From: CAWCKS01 sp963763485
GTDB taxonomy: Bacteria; Pseudomonadota; Alphaproteobacteria; Rhizobiales; Xanthobacteraceae
Reading direction: 5' to 3'
NCBI GenBank assembly: GCA_963763485.1
Contig: CAVXOW010000006.1
Coordinates: 992,001 to 1,056,000, forward strand
DNA length: 64,000 bases
Under the pieces are notes generated by a model. The model searched no databases. It saw nothing but the letters and a program-made list of their open reading frames with translations, and was not told the origin of the DNA. Shown here in pieces: positions 1 to 9,578 of this stretch; position 1 is the stretch's first letter, and the number at the start of each line of letters is the position of its first letter. Made by a program: the position numbers and the translations under genes.

Positions 1-47
1 TCAGTCCGACGCCCGTAATGAAGCTCATGGCGTGTACTCTAGCGAAG

Positions 48-81
48 CCGCGGCCTGGAACAACCGTCCTCCAGGCCGCGG
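48..81 (-). terminator. Hairpin after the ABC exporter gene
   Basis: A 12-bp perfect inverted repeat (48-59 against 70-81) with a 10-base loop lies just past the stop codon of the leftward ABC exporter gene. It has the position of a terminator but no clear T-run follows on the minus strand, so it may instead be a 3'-end stabilising hairpin. Confidence 0.45.
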
Positions 82-87
82 TAGCCT

Positions 88-1956
88 TTACTCCGCGGCG
101 ACAATGCCCTCGCCGGCCAGGCCGCCGAGCTCAACCACCTGCCGCTCGAACAGCCCGCGATAGATGCCGCCGGCCCGCCGCGACAGCGTCACGTGGGTAC
201 CCTCCTCGACGACCTCGCCGCCGTCGAACACCAGGATGCGATCGAGCGCGCGCACCGTCGACAGCCGGTGCGCGATGATGATCGCGGTGCGGCCGACCAT
301 CAGGCGCTGCATCGCCTCCTGGATCAGCGCTTCCGATTCCGAATCGAGACTCGAGGTCGCCTCGTCCAGAATCAGGATCGGCGCGTCGGCGAGGAAGGCG
401 CGCGCCAGCGCGACGCGCTGCCGCTCGCCGCCCGACAGCTTGATGCCGCGCTCGCCGACCAGCGTGCCATAGCCGTTCGGCAGCTGCGCGATGAAGTCGT
501 GCGCGTTGGCGAGCCGCGCCGCTTCGACGATCGCGTCCATGCGAGCGCCAGGCCGCGCGTAGGCGATGTTCTCGGCGAGCGAGCGGTGGAACAGGATCGG
601 CTCCTGCTGCACGATCGCGATCTGGCTGCGCAGCGACTGCTGCGTCGCATGAGCGACGTCCTGGCCGTCGATCAGGATGCGTCCGCCCGTGACGTCGTGC
701 AGGCGCTGGATCAGCTTGACGAACGTCGTCTTGCCCGAGCCCGAGCGTCCGACGAGGCCGACCCGCTCGCCGGCGCGGATCTCGACCGAGAGCCCGTCAT
801 AGAGCGGCGTGTCGTGGCCGCGATAGTGGAAGACCACGTTGTCGAACACGATCTGGCCGCCGCCGACCTTGATCGGCGCGGCATCGGGTGCGTCGGCAAT
901 GCCGATGTCCTCGTCATGGATCGCGACCAGCTCCTCCATGTCGTTGACCGAGCGCTGCAGGTTGTTGACGTGCATGCCGACGTCGCGCAGGTAGCCGTGG
1001 ATGACGAAGTAGCTCGTCAGCACATAAGTCACATCGCCCGGCGACGCCTGACCGGCAAGCCATAGCCACAGCGCCCCGCCGATGATCGAGGCGCGCATGC
1101 ACAACAGCACTGCGAGCTGGATCGTCGAGGTGGTGGTGAAGCGCATCCAGGTGCGCCGCACGCGCTTGCGCCACTTGCCGATGACGCGGCTGAGCCGTGC
1201 GTCCTCGCGATCTTCCGAGCCGAACGATTTGACCACCGGATTGCAGGTCAGGGCGTCGGCCAGCGTGCCGCCGACGCGGGTGTCCCACGCATTCGACAGC
1301 CGCGCCGCCGGCGCGATGAAGCCGGTCGAGAAGAACACGGTCATCGCGACATAGGTCACCGCGCCCGCCGCGATCGCGAACCCCAGCACCGGCCAGTGCA
1401 GGCCGAGCAGGATCATCGAGCCCGACAGCACCGAGAACGACGGCAGCAACGCGAGCAGCAGCGTGTCGTTGAGCAGGTCGAGCGCCCACATGCCGCGCGT
1501 CACCTTGCGCACGGTCGAGCCGGCGAAGGTGTTGGCGTGCCAGTCGGTCGAGAAGCGCTGCACCCGGTGAAACGCCTCGCTCGCGATATCCGACATCATT
1601 TTCAGCGTGAAGGGAATGATGCCGGAGAAGGCGACCTGGCGCATCAAAAGGTGCACGAGGCCGAGCGCGATCATCGAGACGAAGGCTGTAAACGCGGCGT
1701 GGCGCGCGGCGTCGCTGATGCCCGACGTCACCGCATCGACCAGGCGGCCGGCGAACAACGGCATGAAGATGTCGGCCATGGTCGCGCCGAGCATGCTCGC
1801 GGCGATGCCGGCGCACAGCCAGGGCTGGCGCATCCAGTGGGTGAAGACAAACGGCAACACCGTGCGGATCGCGACGGGGCGCCTCTTGAAGACTTCGGTC
1901 ATGGCAGTGTCCGGCGGCGCAAGCGCGCTTCTAGCCGGCTCCATCAGGTGAGACAT
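88..1956 (-). CDS. ABC transporter, fused permease and ATPase (exporter type)
   Basis: A half-size ABC exporter in the inner membrane that probably works as a homodimer, using ATP to move a lipid, peptide or drug; the substrate cannot be read from sequence. The N-terminal half is a six-helix ABC membrane domain. The C-terminal nucleotide-binding domain shows a Walker A motif GRSGSGKTT, a signature LSGGERQR, a Walker B ending LILDEATSSLD, and a switch histidine in IIAHRLSTV. The reading frame is open up to 2046. I chose the ATG at 1956 because a GAGGG lies upstream, although about 14 bases away; the ATG at 1902 is also possible and would remove only a non-conserved leader. No partner permease or regulator is adjacent. 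Confidence 0.9.
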   Translation of the reverse strand: MSHLMEPARSALAPPDTAMTEVFKRRPVAIRTVLPFVFTHWMRQPWLCAGIAASMLGATMADIFMPLFAGRLVDAVTSGISDAARHAAFTAFVSMIALGLVHLLMRQVAFSGIIPFTLKMMSDIASEAFHRVQRFSTDWHANTFAGSTVRKVTRGMWALDLLNDTLLLALLPSFSVLSGSMILLGLHWPVLGFAIAAGAVTYVAMTVFFSTGFIAPAARLSNAWDTRVGGTLADALTCNPVVKSFGSEDREDARLSRVIGKWRKRVRRTWMRFTTTSTIQLAVLLCMRASIIGGALWLWLAGQASPGDVTYVLTSYFVIHGYLRDVGMHVNNLQRSVNDMEELVAIHDEDIGIADAPDAAPIKVGGGQIVFDNVVFHYRGHDTPLYDGLSVEIRAGERVGLVGRSGSGKTTFVKLIQRLHDVTGGRILIDGQDVAHATQQSLRSQIAIVQQEPILFHRSLAENIAYARPGARMDAIVEAARLANAHDFIAQLPNGYGTLVGERGIKLSGGERQRVALARAFLADAPILILDEATSSLDSESEALIQEAMQRLMVGRTAIIIAHRLSTVRALDRILVFDGGEVVEEGTHVTLSRRAGGIYRGLFERQVVELGGLAGEGIVAAE

Positions 1957-2221
1957 GACGAAGGCACGTGCCCTCAAAACGTCTCTGGCGATTTTCGAAG
2001 AATGAGACCGTGGAAGTTTCGACGGTCCCGGCGGACGCGAGCCCAAGTCTGAATGTCAGGCTCGACTAACGGCGTCCGAATAAGGCCTCGGACGCGGCGA
2101 CGCGACGAACATGCAAAGCGAAATCATGCGTCCCTCCGGTGCGAGTTGCCAATGGCGGTTTCTTACCTGCCGATTTTCGATTTTGCAACTGTGGGAATTC
2201 CGCTCATCGGTCGAAAGTTGC

Positions 2222-3463
2222 CTAATGGATTGAAATCGCGCGAGTTTGACGGCTTTTCCGCGGCGGCAAGGCGATCAGCAGAGCGGCCAGCAGCGCCATT
2301 CCGATGCACATCGCAAACGGTGTGTCGTAGCTGCCCGCAACATCGCGAATCGAGCCGATTGCGACCAGTGTCAGCGCGTAAGCGATCTGTGAAATGGCGT
2401 TCGAGAGCCCGAGCACGGCGCCAAACGCGCGCGTCGGGAATTCGCGCTGCACCACGAGCGTCGGCAGCACGATGATGTTGCTGATGCAGATGCCGAACAC
2501 CGCGCAGGCGGACAGCAGCAGGTCCGGCCGGTTCGGGAAGGCGAGCCAGATCGCGGCCGAGGCGCCCAGTGCGGCGAAAGCGATTGCGCTCACCGGGCGT
2601 TGCGGCAGTCGGTCGAGAATAAGGCCAAGCAAGAGCCGCCCGCTGATGCCGACGACACTGGTCAGGGCGACCGCAAACGCGGTCCCGCTCGTGCCGAGCA
2701 AGGGCGTGAGGTAGCTGACCTGATAGATGAACAGCCCGACCTGGCCGGACAGCGCGAGCGCGAACGGTGCGGCGATCGACCAGAAGTCAAGATCACGCAT
2801 GAGTTCGGCACGCGACGGCGGCGCACCCTCGCCTGCCGCAACGAGCGCATCCGGGTTCGAGGCAGTCTGTTGCGATGTCCAACGTTCGCCAAGCCCGAAC
2901 CAGATCAGCGGCGCAACCACCACAAAGAAGCCCAGCACGACGATGGGTACGGCCGCCTCAAAGCTCGTACGCGCGCTCAGCGTCATGAGCGCCGGAGTGG
3001 CCCCAAATCCGCTGACGCCGGCACCGTTGAGAGCAAGTCCGAGCGCGAGTCCGCGCTTGCGATCGAAGCGGCGCGCAAGACTGATGGAGATCGCCGTCAG
3101 GCCGCAGCCGGACCAGCCCAGCCCCATCACGATCTCGTACGGAAAGATTTGCCACAGCGCTGTCGTCAGGCTGAGGCCGATGGTGCCCGCGCCCAGCAGG
3201 ACCACGCCGCCGAGCAGCACGCAACGCTCGCCAACTCGCGCGACGGCCCAGCCGACCCATGGCAGCAAGCCTGCGCTCAACAGGAAGCAGAGCGTGGTCG
3301 CGGCGCCCAGCGCTGATGTCGGCCAGCCATGAATCCGATGCAGCTCCTCGACGTAGACGCCGTGGCCGTAGGAGCCAAATCCCCAGGCGAACACGGCCGC
3401 CGCGAAAGTCGCGACCACGGCCGGCCAGCCGCGGCCGAACTCATCGTCTGGAAGATTCGCCAT
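2222..3463 (-). CDS. MFS transporter (OFA/monocarboxylate-like)
   Basis: A 413-residue inner-membrane major facilitator with about 12 hydrophobic segments and a central cytoplasmic loop near residues 190-220. The overall pattern, with glycine-rich first and fourth helices and a long central loop, resembles the oxalate/formate and monocarboxylate branch of the superfamily, but the substrate is not determined. It is flanked by an ABC exporter downstream and the EmrAB-like pump upstream, in the same direction, though the gaps of more than 100 bases make a single operon uncertain. No clear ribosome binding site is seen before the ATG. Confidence 0.88.
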   Translation of the reverse strand: MANLPDDEFGRGWPAVVATFAAAVFAWGFGSYGHGVYVEELHRIHGWPTSALGAATTLCFLLSAGLLPWVGWAVARVGERCVLLGGVVLLGAGTIGLSLTTALWQIFPYEIVMGLGWSGCGLTAISISLARRFDRKRGLALGLALNGAGVSGFGATPALMTLSARTSFEAAVPIVVLGFFVVVAPLIWFGLGERWTSQQTASNPDALVAAGEGAPPSRAELMRDLDFWSIAAPFALALSGQVGLFIYQVSYLTPLLGTSGTAFAVALTSVVGISGRLLLGLILDRLPQRPVSAIAFAALGASAAIWLAFPNRPDLLLSACAVFGICISNIIVLPTLVVQREFPTRAFGAVLGLSNAISQIAYALTLVAIGSIRDVAGSYDTPFAMCIGMALLAALLIALPPRKSRQTRAISIH

Positions 3464-3581
3464 CGGTCAGCAGGCCGCATCAAAGATTATCGCGATTGGT
3501 CGCGATGATCAGCGGTCGACTATCCCGATATTGTCAGCAGGACGAATGGACTTGCCGGATCGCGCGGCAACGCGCGCCCAG

Positions 3582-5153
3582 CTACATGAAGTCGACCTTG
3601 CGGACGAAGAACACGAGGCCTGAGAGGCAGATATAGCTGACTGTCATGATGGTGAAGATGTCGCCAAAACTCATCACCAGCGCCTGGCGATGGACGATCT
3701 GCGACAACTGCTTCAGCGCCTTGAGCTGCGCATCCGATCCCTGAAAGCGCTGCGCCATCGAGTTGAGCGTCTCGACCGCGGTGACATTGCCCCAGGTCAC
3801 CGCTTCGTGCAGACGCGTGAGATGCAGGTCGGTGCGGTCGTTCAACAGGGTGTTGATGATGGCGAGGCCGACCGCGCCGCCGAGATTGCGGTTCAGATTG
3901 AACAAGCCCGAGGCGTTCTTCATCAGTTGCGGCGGCAGCGTACCGAGCGCGATGTTGTTGGCCGGCACCATCGCCAGCATCAGGCCGAACGCGCGCAGCA
4001 CCTGTGGCCAGAACAACTCCCAGAAATCGAACTCGCGAGTGATGAAACTCATCTGATAAGTGCCGAAGGCAAAGATCAGCATCCCGCAGAACATCATCTT
4101 GCGCAGGTCGAAGCGACGCAGCATCTGGCCGAGGATCGGCGAGAATAGGAATTGCGTCACGCCGGTGACGAACATGACGTTGCCGATCATCACGGGGTTG
4201 TAGCCGCGCACCGACGCCAGATAGACCGGATAGAGATAGGTCAGGCCGTAGAGCCCAACGCCGACGGTGAACTGGAAGGTGCAGCCCAGCGCGAAGTTGC
4301 GATCCTTGAACGCACGCAAATCGACGATCGGCTCGCGCACGGTGAACACGCGATAGAAGAAGATCACCGCCGACACGGCGCTCACGATCGCGAAGAAGAG
4401 AATCCACCCGTCATCGAACCACTCGTTCTTCGGGCCCTCCTCCAGCACGTATTCGAGCGCGCCAAGGAATCCGGCCATCGAGGCGAGACCGAGCCAGTCG
4501 AGGTGGTCGAGCAACTCATAGTGCGGCTTGTCGAAGTCGATCAGGATCAGCGCGGCCGTCGTGACGATGATCCCGGGGATGATGTTGATGAAGAACAGCC
4601 AGTGCCACGAGAGCGCATCGGTGATGTAGCCGCCCGCGGTCGGACCGATGGTCGGCGCCAGCGTCGAGACGAGGCCAATGATCGGGCCGACGATGTAGAA
4701 TTTCGAACGCGGAAAGACGGTGTAGGCGGAAGCAAACACTGTCGGGATCATGCCGGCGCCGATGAAACCCTGGACCGCGCGCCAGAAGATGATCTGGTTC
4801 AGGGTCTGGCACAGGCCGCACATCAGGCTCGCCACCGTGAAGCCGGCGGCCGAGATCGCAAACAGGTTGCGGGTACCGAGCGAGCGCGACATATAGCCGG
4901 AAAACGGGATCGCGATCACCTCGGCGATCAGATACGAGGTCTGAATCCACGAGATTTCGTCGGAGCTTGCGCCGAGCCCTGCCTGGATTTCCGCAAGCGA
5001 CGCCGCGACGATCTGGATGTCCAGGATCGACATGAACATCCCGAACACCATGAAGAAGAACGCCAGCAGGTGCCTGGTGTTGATGCGATCGCTGGCCGGG
5101 TTGACCGGTGGCGCGCCCGCCATGCTTGCTGGCGCAGTCGTGGCTTCAGCCAT
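3582..5153 (-). CDS. DHA2-family drug:proton antiporter, EmrB/QacA type
   Basis: The inner-membrane pump of a tripartite drug exporter. Its 523 residues match the usual length of 14-helix DHA2 members. Helix 5 carries the antiporter motif region around GPTAGGYITD, and helices 1-2 carry the SYLIAEVIAIPFSGYMS stretch seen in EmrB homologues. The gene for its membrane fusion partner lies upstream on the same strand (start 6654), and a TetR gene with a palindromic operator follows beyond that, so drug-inducible expression is likely. The 223-base gap to the partner gene is filled by a palindromic repeat, which may stabilise or attenuate the transcript. Confidence 0.92.
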   Translation of the reverse strand: MAEATTAPASMAGAPPVNPASDRINTRHLLAFFFMVFGMFMSILDIQIVAASLAEIQAGLGASSDEISWIQTSYLIAEVIAIPFSGYMSRSLGTRNLFAISAAGFTVASLMCGLCQTLNQIIFWRAVQGFIGAGMIPTVFASAYTVFPRSKFYIVGPIIGLVSTLAPTIGPTAGGYITDALSWHWLFFINIIPGIIVTTAALILIDFDKPHYELLDHLDWLGLASMAGFLGALEYVLEEGPKNEWFDDGWILFFAIVSAVSAVIFFYRVFTVREPIVDLRAFKDRNFALGCTFQFTVGVGLYGLTYLYPVYLASVRGYNPVMIGNVMFVTGVTQFLFSPILGQMLRRFDLRKMMFCGMLIFAFGTYQMSFITREFDFWELFWPQVLRAFGLMLAMVPANNIALGTLPPQLMKNASGLFNLNRNLGGAVGLAIINTLLNDRTDLHLTRLHEAVTWGNVTAVETLNSMAQRFQGSDAQLKALKQLSQIVHRQALVMSFGDIFTIMTVSYICLSGLVFFVRKVDFM

Positions 5154-5188
5154 TTGACGCGCTCCGACAAAAGCGAACGCCGCTCTTT

Positions 5189-5315
5189 ACCTCTCCCCTG
5201 TGGGGAGAGGTCGGATTGCGCAAGCAATCCGGGTGAGGGGGTTGCCCAATCCTCGACGCCAGCTCCCCCTCACCCGGCACCTTCGGTGCCGACCTCTCCC
5301 CACAGGGGAGAGGTG
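5189..5315. repeat. Palindromic intergenic repeat (family A)
   Basis: The outer arms read acctctcccctgtggggag and its complement; inner arms carry further short palindromes (attgcgcaagcaat, ggcaccttcggtgcc). It sits between the two genes of the EmrAB-like operon. Related C/T-rich palindromes occur at 39751-39900 and 42419-42592. Confidence 0.8.
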
Positions 5316-5376
5316 ACCAGATCGGGAGGCCGCGTCGCTTTATTCGTTTAGCGCGAGACATATCCCGCTCCCGCCG

Positions 5377-6654
5377 TTACTGCGGCGGTGCGATATCGAG
5401 CGAGGCGGACGGATCGTCCGGCGCGTTCTTGGTGTCGATCGTGACGATCACCGACATGCCCGGCCGCAGCAACTGGGCGCGCGCGACCTCGGCCGGGACG
5501 CGGATGCGCACGGGCAGCCGCTGCACGATCTTGGTGAAGTTGCCGGTGGCGTTATCGGGCGGCAGCAACGAGAACACCGCGCCCGAGGCCGGCGAGATGC
5601 TCTCGACCGCGCCGTCGATCTTGTGGGTCGAGAATGCATCAATCGAGATCTTCGCCGGCTGGCCGGGCTTGATGCGCTCGAGCTGCGTCTCCTTGAAATT
5701 GGCGTCGATATAGACCGCATCGAGCGGCACGACATTGCCGAGCCGCTGGCCGGGCTGCACATAGTCGCCCGGATTGACCATGCGGTTGGCGAACACACCG
5801 TCGACCGGCGCCTTGACCTGGGTGAATTCGAGATCGCGCTCGGCCTTGGCGAGCTGCGACTTCAATTCGACGAGCTGCTGTTTCGCCTCGATCTGCTGCG
5901 CCTTGACGACGTCAACCTGTGCGGCTGCGGTATTGAACGCGGCTTCCGCGCTTTGCACCCCGGCGACCGACTGCTCGCGCGTCGCAACGGAGGTTTCGAG
6001 CACCGCCTTCGAGGCAAAACCGCGATCGTTCAGAGCCTGCTGGCGATCGAGATCGGCCTGGGCGCGAACCACCCCGGCCTTGGCCGAGTCGAGCTGCGCC
6101 TTCGCCTGATCAACCGCGCTCTGCTGCGCGGCGATCTGCTGGCCGATGCGGTCGACGGTCGCCTGCTGGGTGCCGATGCGGGCGCGCACGCTGTCGACGG
6201 CGATGCGATAGTCGCCGTCGTCGATCTTCATGATGACATCGCCGAGCTTGACCCTGGCGTTGTCGGCTGCGAGCACGGAATCAATATGTCCCGCGACACG
6301 CGCGCCGAGCGTGGTGTTGTTGGCGCGCACATAGGCGTCGTCGGTCGTCACGCGGTAACGCCCAACGATGAAATAGTTGACGCCGTAGGCTGTGGCACCG
6401 AGCAGCGCGAGCGCCGCAACGCCAATCATAATCTTGCGGCGACGGCCGCCGGACCTGTCTTCATTTGCGGCGTTTGCGGCCGGCGGCGCGCCGGTCGGGG
6501 CAACGCGCGGCTCGGCCGGCGCCTGCGGCCCAGGCGCGGCTGGCCTTGCTTCGTCGGCCGGGCGAGTGACGCCTTCGGCACGCGGCGGCGCGATAACGTC
6601 GTCCGCGTCGCCGTCCCTTAGGACGCGCGCGACCTGATCACGTGCTGCGGCCAC
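5377..6654 (-). CDS. HlyD/EmrA-family membrane fusion protein
   Basis: The periplasmic adaptor for the EmrB-type pump encoded next. The first 75 residues are a cytoplasmic Pro/Ala-rich tail, followed by one transmembrane helix near residues 75-95. A biotin/lipoyl-like half motif follows (DDAYVRANNTTLGARVAGHI), then a long alpha-helical hairpin of about 130 residues rich in Gln and Ala, the second lipoyl half (VKAPVDGVFANRMVNPGDYV) and a beta-barrel. The start is GTG with GGGGAGG eight bases upstream. Transcription should begin in the divergent region containing the 33-bp palindrome, so the TetR protein encoded opposite probably represses it. Confidence 0.92.
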   Translation of the reverse strand: MAAARDQVARVLRDGDADDVIAPPRAEGVTRPADEARPAAPGPQAPAEPRVAPTGAPPAANAANEDRSGGRRRKIMIGVAALALLGATAYGVNYFIVGRYRVTTDDAYVRANNTTLGARVAGHIDSVLAADNARVKLGDVIMKIDDGDYRIAVDSVRARIGTQQATVDRIGQQIAAQQSAVDQAKAQLDSAKAGVVRAQADLDRQQALNDRGFASKAVLETSVATREQSVAGVQSAEAAFNTAAAQVDVVKAQQIEAKQQLVELKSQLAKAERDLEFTQVKAPVDGVFANRMVNPGDYVQPGQRLGNVVPLDAVYIDANFKETQLERIKPGQPAKISIDAFSTHKIDGAVESISPASGAVFSLLPPDNATGNFTKIVQRLPVRIRVPAEVARAQLLRPGMSVIVTIDTKNAPDDPSASLDIAPPQ

Positions 6655-6752
6655 ACCGGCCTCCCCATTTCACCGCGTTAACCGATCCGGAGCGTAACGA
6701 TTCTGCCGGCAAAAAACGGCAGGAATGCCCTCTCATCAAGACCGCAAAAACC

Positions 6753-6785
6753 ATACCATTGACCGAACGGTTCGGTCAATGGTAT
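6753..6785. promoter_or_regulatory. TetR operator overlapping divergent promoters
   Basis: Two perfect 16-base arms (left arm ATACCATTGACCGAAC) surround one central base. Each arm contains TTGACC, and on both strands a -10-like hexamer (GTATCT on plus, GTATGG on minus) follows after 17 bases. The palindrome would therefore place the repressor across both divergent promoters, giving autoregulation of tetR and control of the pump operon. The core resembles operators of TetR regulators of drug pumps. Confidence 0.85.
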
Positions 6786-6865
6786 CTCTCTCACCCGATG
6801 GTGGTGACGGAACTCTACTACCACCCCGTTGCTGCTGCAGCGCAACTGAGGGTTACCCTGAACGA

Positions 6866-7513
6866 ATGGTTGCACCGAACGCACACACTCTGCCCAGGCA
6901 GTCCGGCCGTCCCGGCGAGGAAGATTCCGCCAAGCGGAAACAGATCCTCGACGGCGCGCGGCGGGTGTTTCTCGATCTCGGATTCGACGGTGCCAGCATG
7001 GGTGAAATCGCCCGCGTCGCCGGCGTTTCCAAGGGCACGCTGTACGTTTACTTCACCGACAAGCACCGCCTGTTCGAGGCAATCGTCGAGCAGGAGAACA
7101 TCGATTACGGCCGCGAGAGCTTCAACTTTTCGCCTGACCGCGACCCGGAGACGACGCTGTTCGAATTCGGCTGCGCCTACATGGCCGTGATCTGCCGGCC
7201 CCACGGCGGCTCGGCCGTCCGCACGGTGATGGCGATCGCCGAGCGCATGCCGGACCTCGGTCGGCGCTACTATGCGCAGGTTATTGCCAAGACGAGCACC
7301 GATCTCGCCAATTACCTGAAGGCGCGGATCCGTGCCGGCGATCTTGCGATCGATGATCCCGAACTGGCGGCGGCGCAGTTCACGCAGACCTGCCAGGCCT
7401 CATTGTTCCTGCCGTTCATCCTGCAGGTCACCCCGCCCCCCTCGCGCGAGCAGATCGAAAAATCCGTGCGCAGCGCGACACGGATGTTTCTGGCGGCGTA
7501 TGGGAAGCAGTGA
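6866..7513 (+). CDS. TetR/AcrR-family transcriptional repressor
   Basis: A 215-residue drug-sensing repressor. Residues about 20-70 form the TetR helix-turn-helix: SAKRKQILDGARRVFLDLGF, then GASMGEIARVAGVSKGTLYVY and a following FTDKHRLFEAIV. The C-terminal part is the all-helical ligand and dimer domain. The frame is open from 6725, but that would put the palindromic operator inside the coding region; the ATG at 6866 with GAGGG upstream fits better and starts just before the DNA-binding domain. It is divergent from the EmrA/EmrB-like genes, which are its likely targets. Confidence 0.9.
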   Translation: MVAPNAHTLPRQSGRPGEEDSAKRKQILDGARRVFLDLGFDGASMGEIARVAGVSKGTLYVYFTDKHRLFEAIVEQENIDYGRESFNFSPDRDPETTLFEFGCAYMAVICRPHGGSAVRTVMAIAERMPDLGRRYYAQVIAKTSTDLANYLKARIRAGDLAIDDPELAAAQFTQTCQASLFLPFILQVTPPPSREQIEKSVRSATRMFLAAYGKQ

Positions 7514-7538
7514 GCGGAAGCGCCTGATCGCGGACGAT

Positions 7539-8663
7539 CTACGCCGCGCCGTGCTGGGCCTTGGCGCGCATCTGGTGGAATTGCAGCGTGCGCGTCGCGG
7601 TCTGCTGCGGGATCGAGAGGTAGCGGTAACGCAACCGCTCCAGCGCTTCCGGCGTGGTCGGGGGCGACTGGTTCATGGCGACGAGCTCTGCAACCACGTT
7701 CCATGAGAGGCCGAGCGCCTTGGCGACGATCATCAGCCGGTCGTGGGTCTTCTCGACCAGCATCCGCTCGATGTCGGTCGCGACCAGGCCGCTCATCTCC
7801 GCGAGAGCGACGACGACTTCCTCAAAACACTGCTCGTGGATGAAGCCGAGCAGCGCCTGCTCCGACAGGCCGGACCGCTGCTGCATCGCCGCCACGCGCT
7901 GACGCGCCCTGAAGTAACCCGAGGATATGGCTTGCGAGTCGGAGCGCAGCCGCCGGTTCGCCTCCTGCACCACATTGGCAATTTCGTGGGCGTGCGAGCC
8001 CGAGCTAATCTGACCTTCGGCGACCAGCTGCTGGCGCACCGCCGCCGACGCCTTGTCGAGCAAGGCCAGCAGCTGCGGGCGCGGAATGTCCGGACGACAC
8101 CACACCGCATGCGCGAGCTGAGCGTCATCGCAGGCCCGATCGAGCAGCGTCGACTGACCTCTCTCCGAGAATTTTGCGCCGCTGTTGCCGGCAAGCGTCA
8201 GCACCACCATGCGGTCGCCGCGATCGACCAGCACATCGGTGATGCGCGGGGCGATCGACTTGCGCGCCGAGATCGCGCGCAAATGCTCCTGGCTCTTGGT
8301 CTTCGCACTCTCGACCAGGAATTCGTCGTCGAGCCGCGGCGACTGCGACAGCATCGGGCCGGCGACGGAGATTTCGGAATCGCTGGCGAGATGCCGGGCG
8401 ATCTGCGGCGGCGTGTGGGCGCCGGGCGCAAGCTGCTGCGAGAGGTGGGCGCGGACTTCGAGATCGACCTGGTCGACCAGCTTGAATATGACGCGCTCGA
8501 ACAGCTCGAGCTGCGCGCCGGTGTAGTCCTGAGGCCGATCCAGGAACAGGTCGACGACCTCACGCAGGATCCGGCCGCGCTTGTCGGCCCGACGGTGGTC
8601 AAGTGAGGTCTCAACCCGAGGATCGGCTTCGGCCGCCAGTTCAGTTCGCTGCAGGTCTTCCAT
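7539..8663 (-). CDS. DUF2336 domain protein
   Basis: A 374-residue soluble all-helical protein of the DUF2336 family, common in Hyphomicrobiales. Repeated helical units such as LLDKASAAVRQQLVAEGQIS and the FEEVVVALAEMSGL stretch are typical. Function is not established; members often sit near motility or cell-cycle genes, but nothing here supports a specific role. It converges with tetR (25 bases between stops). No signal peptide or membrane segment is seen. Confidence 0.85.
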   Translation of the reverse strand: MEDLQRTELAAEADPRVETSLDHRRADKRGRILREVVDLFLDRPQDYTGAQLELFERVIFKLVDQVDLEVRAHLSQQLAPGAHTPPQIARHLASDSEISVAGPMLSQSPRLDDEFLVESAKTKSQEHLRAISARKSIAPRITDVLVDRGDRMVVLTLAGNSGAKFSERGQSTLLDRACDDAQLAHAVWCRPDIPRPQLLALLDKASAAVRQQLVAEGQISSGSHAHEIANVVQEANRRLRSDSQAISSGYFRARQRVAAMQQRSGLSEQALLGFIHEQCFEEVVVALAEMSGLVATDIERMLVEKTHDRLMIVAKALGLSWNVVAELVAMNQSPPTTPEALERLRYRYLSIPQQTATRTLQFHQMRAKAQHGAA

Positions 8664-9082
8664 GACCGACGTCCTTCTTCAACGCGGCGCGGTCGGCCCG
8701 AGGCAGAGTTGCGGGGTTGCCGTCAAGGCCGACACCGCGACTTGCCGGGGACGGCGCGATCGCTGCGCTGCACAATCTCGCGAACCGAGAGTCATCGCCG
8801 GTTCGAAGCCGAACATTAGGCTGCAAGCCATTGAGATGTTCTAAACGGAATGCTGATCCTTGTTACAGATTGCGGGCCAGACCGGCACAACCCGATGGAA
8901 CCCGGGCGGAATTGGGCAGAATCGCTGCAAATTGCGATCAGGCACCGACAACCCGTAAACGGCAATGAGCGGAACTGGCTCGCGGGGGTCGCCGGAAACC
9001 GCGCCCCGCGGACGGGCACGACCGGATTCCCAGAGGGTCCCGCGGGCTCTACCATTAAGATGGTTCGAGGGCTGGACGATTC
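8664..9082. other. 419-base intergenic region
   Basis: This is the divergent spacer between the DUF2336 gene and the TRAP permease gene. I see no credible coding frame, repeat or strong promoter. A short TTTAGAA half-site on the minus strand (8839-8845) resembles half an Irr box but lacks the second half. GAGGG before 9083 is the ribosome binding site of the TRAP gene. Confidence 0.5.
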
Positions 9083-9574
9083 ATGACGATGGCTTGGGTT
9101 GAGACACTCGATCGTTGGCTCGGCCGTATGCTCGGCACCGTCCAATGGCTGGTGTTGCCTCTGGCGCTGCTGCTGTTTCTGCAGTGGCCGTTGCGCGACC
9201 TCGTGCACGGCTATTCGACGCAGGCGAATGACCTCGCCCAGATTTTCTTCGCCCTCTATGTCGCCGCCAGCGTCGCGGCGGCGACGCGCGCCGGCACCCA
9301 CCTCGCCGCTGACAGCATCGCGCAACGCTATTCGCCGCGCAGCCGCGCGCGGCTGAGAACAATCGGCGCCATCGCGATCGTGCCCTGGGCGCTGTTCGTG
9401 CTGATCGCGAGCCGACAGCTGGTCACAGAATCCGTCGCGCTGCTCGAGAATTTCTCGCAAACCTTCAATCCCGGCTACTTCGTCATCAAGCTCGCACTGT
9501 GGCTGATGGCGCTGACGGTCCTCGCACAATCGATCATCGAATTGCTGCGGCCGCGCGCGCCAGACCCGGCGTAA
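9083..9574 (+). CDS. TRAP transporter small permease (DctQ-like)
   Basis: A 163-residue inner-membrane protein with four hydrophobic segments (about residues 15-35, 48-68, 90-110, 128-150), the layout of the DctQ small subunit of TRAP uptake systems, which pair with a 12-helix large permease and a periplasmic binding protein. The large subunit starts five bases after this stop, so the two are co-transcribed and translationally coupled. No DctP-type binding protein gene is adjacent, which is unusual. GAGGG precedes the ATG. Confidence 0.8.
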   Translation: MTMAWVETLDRWLGRMLGTVQWLVLPLALLLFLQWPLRDLVHGYSTQANDLAQIFFALYVAASVAAATRAGTHLAADSIAQRYSPRSRARLRTIGAIAIVPWALFVLIASRQLVTESVALLENFSQTFNPGYFVIKLALWLMALTVLAQSIIELLRPRAPDPA

Positions 9575-9578
9575 TCCG

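Noticed and set aside
8831..8845. Irr-box-like TTTAGAA near the DUF2336 gene
   Set aside because: Only the first half-site is present; the second matches at 3 of 7 positions.
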